A stretch of DNA of 64,000 nt, from contig VCJN01003431.1 in the NCBI GenBank assembly GCA_006384855.1, forward strand, positions 82,346 to 146,345, written 5' to 3'. The position numbers and the translations under genes are program-made. Shown one piece after another: positions 31,043 to 41,147 of the stretch (position 1 is its first letter; every line of letters begins with the position of its first letter). The notes below the pieces were generated by a model. That model was given only the letters and a program-made list of their open reading frames with translations. It was not told the origin of the DNA and ran no database searches. The stretch is from Tetraselmis striata (Eukaryota; Chlorophyta; Chlorodendrophyceae; Chlorodendrales; Chlorodendraceae).

Positions 31043-33524
31043 ATGATCTTAACGTGTTTATGGGGTTTCCTACGGATTGAAACTGTCCGAGTGCGACACG
31101 TACGGTCTGTAGTGGTTTCAAGCGGTTTAATAATTGTTATCATCGGGTTTTGGTACGGGCTGCCCCGCCGCCCGCGAGCCCTGCGCTCCCGGCCGGGGAG
31201 CTATACTTATTAGGACAGCCACTAGCAGCTCGTCTGCCATCTTCCAGCTCGTTGCCTTCGCCAGCGGCTTCGCGTACTTGTGCGCGCGAGGGTCACTGAG
31301 GCTGAACAAGTCCGCACCGAGGTTCATCCACCCGGTAGTGAGTCGTCGTGCCGCGCACATGCGTTACAACATCAGGCAGCGACAGACAGCCCCTCGGTAG
31401 TGTGGTTTTCCCTACTCGTGCGCCCGAGGTCATTTTTCGATTTTTGCCCTGGCTTTGCAGGTAGGACGTTTTCGGGTAGCGATGCGCACGGCAAGGAATT
31501 GGAGCTGGGGTGTCCCCGTTGGAGGGGGGTTAAACCTCAACACCCGAAGTCGAGTCGCAGTACAGGCCTTCGGGGCTCTCGCCGTGGAGCGCCCTCTCGC
31601 AGTAGTTTAACCTCTTGAGGTTTAGGTGAGGTGGACGCGCTCGGCACCATGGCCGTTGCTTGTCAAGGTTGTCAACGACGACAACTACGCCCACCGCAAC
31701 AAATCGGCGCGGACGGAGGAGGACGTCTGTGTCGTCGGGGCGGCCACTTGTTGTCCCGCAAGACACTAAAGCCCGGTCCGCGTGTCCTCGCAGCAGGGCG
31801 TCGTGGCATCAACGGTCGTTACATGCTGTGGTTTTCCGGAACTACTCGCGTAATTGGTCTGTTACGGGGGTGGCGCCGCTCATGCGCCGGTGTTTTGAGA
31901 GGGCTCGTTGCCCTCGCCCCAATCATGCTTCAGCAACGTTTGCTGTGGTCGTAGTAGGAGGCGTTTGTGCGGCTCATGCCGATGCGTCTCCGACGCCTCC
32001 TACTGCAACGTCGTCGTCACAAGGACCACGACAACCGGAAGCTGCCCGCCGGGGGGCAGCTCTACCACCTGGCGTGCCTGGCGTCTCGTGGTGTCCGTAA
32101 CTACCCCTGGCCAACTCTGGGTTTGGGACTTCGGCGGCCGTCGCAGGTGCAGCAGCAGCGGCCGCCTCGTCGTCACTGACCCTCGCCCCGATATCATGGT
32201 CATCGTTACGGGCCGGGATGGGCTACAAGGGCCTCTACGCCGGCCAATCCGCCTCCAACGTCACGGCAACGCATCTGTGACAACACGAGGTGCCCGCCGG
32301 GTGACATCCGCCACCTAACGCGACTTGTGCGTTTCGTGGCGTCATCTTAAGCTTGCGCTTTGTGGAGTAGTCAGCAGCCATCGCTGGTGCAGCAGCGGCG
32401 GCCGGCTCACCGCTCTCCGCGAAGAAAAATCCACAGCCTACCGAGTCGGCGGGTCTACTGCGACGTCGCCGGCAACCTATCCCGACACACCTAAGAGCCG
32501 GTACGACACGACCACACAAGGTCGCAAGATCCCACGCCCCTCAGCGTTGTGCGCATCTCCCGCCGCTCATTGCGCAAGGGGGCGAAATAACCATCGGTGG
32601 TAATGACATCAGCATTACATTGCTGTCATCGCGCGTTGTTGCGTGTCCAACCCTCGTAACGTGCATCGCCAGTACATGTGCAGAGTTAGCATCGCGGGTA
32701 CAGCGCACCGAAACTTCACTTGGCTGTACACGGCGCGCTCGCGCGCTCGTGCGCGCAGCTGTACTCGTCCTATTGGTGCCTGTGCCAGTGCAGCTTTGCT
32801 GAGCGCTCGTCGCCAACTTGACCACTTCTACCCATGCTTCTACTTGTATGCAGTTCTGGCTCGTGCCGCACGCCACCACGGCGCGCGGCCAATGCTATGG
32901 GGCGCCGCCGGGAGACGGCGCCTTAATTCCGCGACACGTCCGGCCTATGTCGTGCCGGCGTCAACATCTCCCGTCCGCGTCTGATACGCCTGTGCCTCGA
33001 TCGAAAACTTCTTGGCGCGAGACCCCTTCTACAACTCAAGACATCTTCCGCCTTCGTCTTGTCGGCACGCCTGCCGACTGCCTACGCTCGCAGTCGTAAA
33101 TGAACCGCGTGTAAACTGGCAAAACCAGACTAGAATGCATGATTGAAATGATCTAAACATGTTTATGGGGTTTCCTACGGATTAAAACTGTCCTCGTGCG
33201 ACCCGCACGGTCTAAAGTGGTTCAAGCCGGCGGTTAAGTAGCTTTTACCATCGGGTTGTGGTACGGGCTGCCCCGCCCATCGCCCGCGAGCCCTGCGCTC
33301 CCGGCCGGGGAGCTACTTCGGACAGCCACCAGCAGCTCGTCTGCCATCTTCCATCTCGCTGCCTTCGGCAGCGCCCTCCCGTTTTCCGCCTCCGCCCTGC
33401 GGGCTCCTCCTCCGACATTCCCTCCCTTCTCGCTGAACCTTCCTAGCCATAAAATGGCGCTTTCCGTGTAGAACAGCCTCCGCGCCCTTATTGGCAAAAC
33501 CAGACTCGAATGCATGATTGAAAC
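31043..33524 (+). mobile_element. Second split-direct-repeat element, no recombinase
   Basis: The order on the plus strand is A1 (31043-31266), internal part, B1 (33117-33149), A2 (33148-33373), B2 (33492-33524). A1 and A2 share GTTTATGGGGTTTCCTACGG, TACGGGCTGCCCCGCC, GCGCTCCCGGCCGGGGAGCT and CTCGTCTGCCATCTTCCA. B1 and B2 share TGGCAAAACCAGACT and GAATGCATGATTGAAA. The repeats are recognisably related to those of the 14.3-29.6 kb element (TTTATGGGGTTTCC, CTGCCATCTTCCA, GGCAAAACCAGACT). The ~1.85 kb interior has no domain I recognise, so I infer a non-autonomous partner mobilised by a recombinase supplied elsewhere. Confidence 0.65.
31267..33116. other. Interior of the non-autonomous element
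   Basis: Several frames of 70-146 codons overlap on both strands but none shows a conserved motif or clear coding bias. No RT, RNase H or recombinase signature was found. Confidence 0.5.
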
Positions 33525-34148
33525 ATGTAGTCAGCTGATGGTAAGCGCGACGGTTATTTTGGCCTGCGCGGAATTATGACGGAATCTATAACGGGTGTGT
33601 TTTGATCTACCTGTATCTAGTCTGTGTGAAACAGTTTCGAGACTCGGGACGGACAGTACCGGTAGCAGACAGACACACAGACTCACCTCGTAATTAATAT
33701 GGTACAGCAGCCCAAAAAAGTCTCTGCATGTTTTTACGCGTATGATTTGGGTTTGGTCGCCTCTAGTCAGTAAACCCACGCATAGTCTAATACGCCGTTG
33801 TAGCCATTGCGAGCATATAACCATGAAAGAGCGTGCATGTGGTGTGCTAGGGCCAATGCCGCGACAACGCGTATGGCGCGCGCGTCGCCTGCTATGCGGC
33901 ACTGCCAGTGTAACAAGTGTTGCAAGGCCGGGCTGTGAACGGTTTGAGCGCACGGCGGCACGCCGTCATTTGGACATAAAGAACCGTGTTTTTCTCCCAT
34001 GGTCGCCAAAATACATGTGTTGCCCACCTAACCCATGCCGCGCGGCGCATGGTTTGGAGTCTACGGTCAGCTAGCGGGCTGCATGCGACATTCGCAAACT
34101 GGCTGTTCGCCCTGCAAGAAGCAATAATATTGCAATAACGTTTTAATT
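33525..34148. other. Intergenic, no gene recognised
   Basis: Short frames only; composition is close to balanced. Confidence 0.4.
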
Positions 34149-34206
34149 CATAACATTTAAGCGTTTTATCAGATTTGGCTGTAAATTAAAACGCTTAAAT
34201 GTTATG
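34149..34206. repeat. Perfect 20-bp-arm inverted repeat
   Basis: Left arm CATAACATTTAAGCGTTTTA (34149-34168) and its exact reverse complement (34187-34206) enclose an 18-base loop. It is AT-rich and not inside an evident gene. It could be a folded MITE end, a 3' end signal or a cruciform-forming site. Confidence 0.85.
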
Positions 34207-34355
34207 GCATGTCAAAGTTACCCCATGTTCTCACTGGTATCCCAGCCAGCTCTCGCACTGTGGGTGGGGGCGCATGATGGGGGCATGTAATGTGCCCTTC
34301 CACGCAAGCTCCCAGGCGCGAGGACCTCTTGGATAGGTCTCCACGTCGCGCGGAC

Positions 34356-34392
34356 CCCGTCATCATTTTGGCTTTCCCAAAATGATGACGGG
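34356..34392. repeat. Perfect 16-bp-arm hairpin
   Basis: CCCGTCATCATTTTGG (34356-34371) and its exact complement CCAAAATGATGACGGG (34377-34392) surround a 5-base loop CTTTC. It lies 150 bp from another perfect hairpin, suggesting both belong to one small mobile or regulatory unit. Confidence 0.85.
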
Positions 34393-35056
34393 TGACATGT
34401 GTGACAACATGCGCGCATACCCGTGCAGCAGTGGCGACATTGTTGTCGAGAGGGCCAGCCCGCGCTTAGCCTACGGTGCGGGCGGTGTAAGCATGCACCT
34501 ATGGAATCGAAGGCACTTTATGTGTGCTACTTTCACCCAGCGAGGCGCAGCCAACGGCGCTTATCTTGCAGCTTGGAAAATTGTGGGATGATTGGCCCCA
34601 TCACGACGACGGGATTACTCGCATACTCTCATGGAAATGCCTTGAGTTTCATCGGTAACGTGCATGGATTGGGCTCAAGCTCGGTCGTCTTACAGCGCAG
34701 GCATACTTCCACCCACCACCGGCAGCGCGCGGGCATATGCGACCGATGGTAGCTACGCCGCCAACAAGTTGCCCCCTATTCATCGCCCATTGTTTCGGTG
34801 GTTTTAGCCATGTGCCAAGCAATGTCATTGCCGAAGAACAATTTTAAAAGTGCGATAACCGGGAGAAACGGCTGCCGCCTCCTTGGCGTAGGAGGATTGC
34901 ATACACTGGATTACAAGGCTCGATGGCCCCGCGGCCCCATGGCTTGGGCACCGAGGCGAGGATACGCGCGGATTTCTTTGTGCAAAGACTTATGTGGATG
35001 GTTTAGGATATATTATTCGGTACACGGGCGGCCGAGTATCGGTACATCGCCTTCCC
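34393..35056. other. Intergenic, no gene recognised
   Basis: Overlapping frames of about 110-120 codons lack recognisable motifs. Confidence 0.4.
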
Positions 35057-35158
35057 AGGGCTTTCCGTACCCGGATCGCTGCCTAAACGGCCGTCGTAGA
35101 GACGCTGCGAGGGTTTCACTGGTGCCAGTCCCGTCCCGGGGGCGGGAAAAACAAAATC
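35057..35158 (+). mobile_element. LINE 3' end (copy 3)
   Basis: GGCTTTCCGTA-C-GGAT-GCTGCCTAAACGGCCGTCGTAGAGACGCTGC-AGGGTTTCACTGGTGCCAGTCC-GTCCCGGGGGCGGGAAAAAC matches the terminal ~100 bp of the LINE ending at 31035. Only the 3' tip is present. Confidence 0.8.
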
Positions 35159-35159
35159 G

Positions 35160-36452
35160 ATAAATCGCGATGTACGAGTATCGATCACGGGCAGCCGGGT
35201 ATCGGCATGAGTACTACAGGCGTCAAAAGTAATCAACGGGTAGGTCTTAATCCGTGCGCAGGTTGCTCGCCACACGTCGCCAAACCGATTGCTGCTTTGT
35301 GGGCATATATCGTCTTCCCTCGGGCCAGCCGGGCCCAGTAGTCGCACAACGAATGCGATGGCGTATGGTGCGCATTTACATCTGGCATTAATGAAGTGCT
35401 ACATCTTGCCAGATGTAATTGCCTAGCATCGCATGTGCCCGTGCCTGGCTCCTTCTTGGCTTCCTGGACTCCCGCTTGACCCTTGGTTTCAGGCTTATGC
35501 ATCTCGTTTGCTGGCAGCCTTTCATAATTGCTTTTAGTTCTGCGTTCAGTGCGGATATGTGAAAGCACTAATGTACAAAATTATCGCATGTGCCCAAGCA
35601 CGGAGAAAGACCTACATGGAAAGGATACCGCGCAAAACGCACCAGGCACTGGGTACCCACATGGGGATTTGTGTGGTACATATCCTTACGATCCACCCAT
35701 GTGCTTATGGGCGTTGATTTCCGCAAGGTTGAGGATTTCCGGGGGCCAGTGGACGAGGTATTGGTTGACGCCATCTGGTCCTCGGGCTGTGGAGGTGATG
35801 CGGATCACGTCGTTGGTTGGCAGGGGGTTGCGTGGACTGTGAGGGGTTGCGTGCGGAATTGGGCCGTGCGGGCCTGGGCTGGGGCGCGCTGGGGGTGTAG
35901 GAGTGTAGGAATTGTGCAGGTGTAGGTGTAGGAATTGGGCCGGCGGGCCGAGTTGTGGGCGGCATGCGGTGCGCGGAAGGACAGATAACCATGTGTTGTG
36001 CACGGGGAGCCGACGCGTGTCGAAGGAGTGGTAGCGCGGCGGGGGTACGGTACCTCTTATTGGTAGGGTGAAAATTTGCGATAGGGTATGTAATGCCTTC
36101 GGGAGGGCGGATCTGATGGCGGCTGGGGTATGGGTTGGGGCGGCTATGGTAATCTCTGCGACCGTTTTGAGGCGGTATATGGGGCGTCGTTTTGTCGGTC
36201 CGTGGTTTGCCAGCGCGTCCCCCAGGTCTCAAGGCCGACTGCCCAGAGCGGAGCCATCATGCGCATTATTGCCGCGGCTTTAGGTTTGGCTTTGTATTGC
36301 TTGTACGTGGCGGTACTAGCAGCGGGGGGTAGGTGTTCCGAGAGTTTGGTTCGTGTTGCTGCCCTCGCGGCCTCGTGCCGGTAGTTGAAGGCCTCGCGGA
36401 TGGAGGTGGCGAGGTGTGTGTCGTCGGCGAAGGCGTATGAGTACCCCGTGAC
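35160..36452. other. No confident gene
   Basis: Repetitive GTGTAGG(A)-type sequence near 35890-35935 and overlapping short frames. Part may be the degenerate 5' region of the LINE-like element that follows. Confidence 0.35.
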
Positions 36453-39379
36453 GTGGAGGTGCAGGTCGCGGTGAATGTGCGTGAGGCTTTCGCAGTGCCG
36501 GGTAGGATTGGGAGGATGCTGTGCATTCCTCCGGCCACTTGGTGTATCTGGCGACCGTGTTTCCCGGCCTCGTGCACACCCATCACACAAGGCTGCCCTC
36601 CGCCACGAGAAGTAAAAAACGCCGGTCGACGTCACTGTACCCACTGCTACTTCCCAGCTGCAGGCATAGTCTGGAACTGCCCAGTCACAGGGTGCCATAA
36701 CGTGGTCCACCGCTCCGCTTACGTCCTCGCCACGGATGCCAGGTGTGCCAAATGCGTCCTTAAAAACAACCACGACGACACCACCCACCTTTTCGAGGTC
36801 CAATGGGAACCAGCCTGGCAACTAGCCGAATCCGTTATGGATACGAAATCCGGACCGCGCGCACTCAATGCAAGCCATCGCATTCGAACCCAACTCGAAA
36901 CCCCGGAATTTCCCCCCGCTCAACCGGCCGCGTGGCACCCCCCAAACACCAAGTGGAAATCAGACGCGCCACCATCAAATAATCCGGACGTGGACCCCCT
37001 GCCTACGGGGGAATTCTACTTCAGGGTCCGAGACACACACCAACTAGTGCTCCACAAGCCGGACGGCACAGCCTCCCATACCCTCGACCGCCGAACGGTC
37101 GAACACCTCCACTTTCTCTTCAGACCGGACCGAACAAACAATACGTTTGCAGAGGAGGTTTATGCGCTCCTGGGCAGAGTGCGCACCCTTACGAGTGCCG
37201 ACGACAATTCCAAACACCAAATCCGAATGATGGGCCACGGATGACCGCTTTACACTGGCAATCATGACCGCCCTCCGTGCCCGCAGAGAACTTTTCAGCG
37301 ACCCCCTCAACACGCCGATCTACACCTTCCAATACCATAGTCTGTACCCCGAAGATGTAGTTTTCGGCGCTAGACCCCCAACGACCTGTACTTATGTACT
37401 TATGTACTTGTGGGCATAAGTACATACGTTATGTACTTGTGGGCTGAAACGTCCCTCGCCAACCCCGAATACGATGACATATGTATGCTGAAAGCGGTGC
37501 AACACGCTCTCCGTCGCGTGCACGCTCAAAGGCATGAGTCTACCGCCACGGTGCTCATCCTCCCCGAGTGGATAGACGCATCCTACAAGAAAGCTCATCT
37601 CCTCAACCACCCCTACATGCAGAAATTATGCGAGCTCCCCGCGGACCTCACCAAATTCCGGTCCCCAGACCAACACACCGAGACAGCCCCGAATAAGGAC
37701 CTCGGCACCAAATGGCCGGTGGGAGTGTACGTACTTCCGCCCCCTACCTCGCAAACGTCAACGCAGCGGAAGCTTCGACCAAGATGTCGGCTGCCCTCAG
37801 GGTCTTGTACCCCGGCCGCATGCCGCACTTCCACCTTAACACCACCCAACGACCACTAGGCTCGGACGCAGCAAGAGCAGCTACATCATGCCCCCGTCTT
37901 CCAAGACCGCCTCGCGACTGGCGGATACCACCCGTCGCGCAGGACCTCCGCCCACTGACGTCACCAATCCCGTCCATACAAGTCCTAGAACGACGGCACG
38001 ACCCGAAACGCTTTACATACACCGACGGCTCCCGCATCCACCGCGGCGGAGCGGTGGGAATCGGTGCCGGGGTCTACGCGCCGGGCAATAATCCCATCGC
38101 AGTGGGAGTGGACGCGGACAATATTCGCCGCACCATCATCAGAGCCGAACTCGCCGCCATATCGGTGGCACTCGAGTCTGACCTACCGAAGCGCATCCTC
38201 TCAGATAGCGCAGTCTCCCTTCACCTAATAGAGCGCATGATGTACCGGCCGGTCACCTTACGACGCCACACTCACAAAATACTACTCGAACATATAGTAC
38301 TCCAACTCCGACACTGACCAACGAACAAGCCGACACCACCGCCGGTGAAGTAGCCAACCGGACAATCCCACCTGACACTATCGTAACCGTAGGCGCAACT
38401 CCCGAACCAACCGATGACGTGTGGCTGAACCCATGCCAAGGCGCGCCGACCACCACTCACACCCCCCCATAACTTGAAAGCCGCCCTTTGGAAACACGCC
38501 GACGCTACAGTAGGCTGCGACGCCTCCGACGAAACCCTGCACTCCCACCTCATAGACCACGCGTTGGCCACAGGTGTAATGCCGGACCTCGTCACCCCCT
38601 CGGACATCACCACCTCGGAAAGAATCCACAGGCTGGAATTCATGTGGGGAACACACCCAAGCCGAATGAGACGCAAAGGCCAGCCGTCCTTCACATGCGG
38701 GAAATGCGAACATCCCCTCAGCAATGGTCACATGGCAGGCAATTGCCCCTCCATGGCCGGCTTAAAGACAGACCGACACAATAGCACGCTTCAACTCCTC
38801 CTCAACGAGCTGGAAGTCCTAAACGGCGGTCGTTGGCACGTACTATCCACGGACGCGGGCAACAAACCTGTGGCTGACTTCTCCTCCCCCAACAAAGACT
38901 CGCTGATCTCCGACCTAACCGACCGAATTATACACAGAGTCCCGTGCATCAGCATCCCCGACCGCCTAGCGGACGCCCAAGAAGGGGAAACCGAAGGTCG
39001 CAGTGCCGCCCAAGCACCCACCCTGCTCCCCACGACCATGCTACCCCCTCACCTCCGCCCTAAACACTGCAAGCCGGACGCAATACGCATCGTCGGATTC
39101 GACTGGGACCCGGCCACCGAAACCATATCTCCCAGCACCGATCCCAGAGCAGTCCAAAAAATACAGATAATCGAATTCAAATACATTATTGATCTCAATT
39201 ATGCCACTACTGTGCACCCTCTCATCCGCGAAAAATACCAACACATGGTGAGCGCCCTACGTCAACAAGGATGGCAATGTCCGATTGAAATCATTGCCGT
39301 CACCCTCTGCCGCAGCGGCACCATGCACAAATTCACACTAGAAGCCATCCATAGCCTCATGGTCCTCCGCCCTAATTAA
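36453..39379 (+). pseudogene. Broken LINE-like protein: zinc finger, RNase H, zinc knuckle, nuclease
   Basis: Four overlapping frames read as one decayed protein. 36453-37244 has a RING/PHD-like cluster (HCTHC...NCPVTGCHNVVH...CAKC). 37410-37859 continues with TATVLILPEWIDASYKKAHL. 37712-38317 holds an RNase H domain (YTDGS, RAELAAI, SDSAVSL); its usual closing motif NEQADTTAGEVAN appears just after the stop in another frame. 38474-39379 has a knuckle CGKCEHPLSNGHMAGNC and then IIEFKYIIDLN, an E-x-K site like restriction-type endonucleases of LINEs. At least three frame changes make it a pseudogene. I saw no RT palm motif, so the RT is lost or was never part of this protein. Confidence 0.55.
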
Positions 39380-39870
39380 GAAGCAACCCCCGGACAAACC
39401 CCCTCCGCCTCCCAGCGCCGTTGCAATCCGCCTCTGTAGGAAACTCCAACGACACTCGGATGGCTACATACTCTCCTCCGCATATCCCGACAGTCCCTCA
39501 AACATGCCATGCCCAACCTCAGTACCTCCCACACACCCCGCACGCACACCCACCGTTAACATACACGCTTTCCGCAGACCATCGTACATGACACCCCCGC
39601 CACGGCAGGGGGGGGCAATACCAAGCGGCATGGAAGGAGGAGGGGCGCGGGCGAGAAGGAGGAAGGCCGAAAGCTGCATCCGTAATCCCTAGCGTTCCCA
39701 CAACGGCTGGATAAAGCAGGTCCTAAAAGCAACTCGGCTTGGGCAGTAGAGAGCAGCAAGTCAGCACGTTGTAAATCAATTTCAATTTCAATTTACACTT
39801 CTCCCCCCCCCCCCCCCCCCTCCCCTCCCCCCCCCCAAGAAGATACTCCCCCTCATCGCACTTCCCCCCT
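39380..39870. other. Intergenic with C run and AT-rich 12-mer repeat
   Basis: CAATTTCAATTTCAATTTAC just before a C run (39804-39833) may mark the 3' end of the upstream element. No gene is seen. Confidence 0.4.
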
Positions 39871-40620
39871 TAAGAAGATACTTCTGCCGTATGTAGTTAT
39901 CGGCGGCGATAGTACGCCGGCGATGCTTCCCCCCTACGTGCTACTTTTTTACGAGTGCTGATGTGTACGAGTATACGGTGCCATGCATGTACGAGTATAT
40001 ATGCTTCCACCTCGCAGTTGCTGTAGAGGACCTTTCCGATTGTCCTTTTCTGGCGGTGATTTTCTGCTGATATCGCCTTCTGCAGCTAGCTCATTTAGTC
40101 GCTAATTGTATACAGGTAGTACTCATCGTCTACTTCTGCCGTATATAATCCTTAGTCATCGTCGGCGCGTATGATAGTACGCCGGCGGTGCTTCTACGTG
40201 CTACTTTTTTACGCGTATGATAGTGCCCCGACCTCTTGCTTTCTTCGTGGTCAATCCGTTCAGGCACTTCGAAACTTTGTCGCCGGCCAACCTGCTGAGT
40301 TCCGCCGTCACCTGTCGCGCACACGGCGGGGGCTGTTGCAGCGGGTCTCGGCTTGCGTGCATGGTACCCTGGGCGGCATTCTCTCTGCCGGTGTGCAGAT
40401 GGCCAAGTCTGATGCGTGTGCTCGTGCCCACTCTGCGTCTTCTCATGTTACTGCTTCCACCCCGCAGTCGATGTAGAGGACCTTTCTGATTGCCTTTTAT
40501 TTTGGTGATTTCCGATATCGCCTTCTGCTGCTAGCTCATGTAATTTATATACTTTTTTACGAGTGCTGATGTCTACGAGTATGCGGTACCATGCACGGCA
40601 GCGAGCACATAAGGTACCTG
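39871..40620. repeat. Local direct repeats of a dispersed family
   Basis: ACTTCTGCCGTAT...GTACGCCGGCG-TGCTT...CTACGTGCTACTTTTTTACG occurs at about 39880-39950 and 40130-40210. TTTTTTACGAGTGCTGATGT is at ~39945 and ~40553. GCCTTCTGC-GCTAGCTCAT is at ~40075, ~40520 and ~13843. No coding sequence. Confidence 0.6.
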
Positions 40621-41147
40621 GGTAGCGCTATTCTTTTTTTATTTTTTTCTCTTCGTCATTGGCATCAGCGCAGCAAACTGCCCATCATCACTTGGCCCCC
40701 CTGTGTTGTATGGTGCATACAAACGGTCGGTGTATAGCGACTATGAGGACTAATCCATACCGCACGACCAGTCGTAGCAATATTAGCCTTGTACGACGAG
40801 CGATCTCGCTTTCTGCAGACCGCTCGCATAACGCGGTCACCAGCACCGTCTCAAATACATCGGAAGCACGGCGTGGCGCGCGGGTATAAATGAAGCGCCG
40901 GAGCAAGCGGAGTTGCAGTCTCGACGCCTGCAGAGGCCACTTCTTTCTCAAAGCCTTCAACTTAATTCCTGCTACTGCCTCCTCGGCGGCTGTCAAGCAA
41001 GAAGGGCGGAGACTTTATCAGCACCACTGGCAGTTTATATACCGTACTTTGTCTACCAGCCTGGCAGGCAGTATACCTGCTGTCGCTGCGATCACACAAG
41101 CACGGTCTTCGCATTCTCTGGAACACGGAAGCCGACCCTTCGTCGAG
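40621..41147. promoter_or_regulatory. Region upstream of WSC gene
   Basis: The 5' flank of the secreted WSC-domain gene. A TATAAA sequence lies at about 40884, roughly 260 bp before the ATG. No further regulatory site can be defended. Confidence 0.3.

Noticed and set aside
31280..32984. Several 70-146-codon frames inside the non-autonomous element
   Set aside because: Overlapping on both strands with no motif; typical chance frames in GC-rich DNA.
40171..40489. Overlapping ~100-codon frames as a gene
   Set aside because: They lie in dispersed repeats and show no domain or conserved frame.
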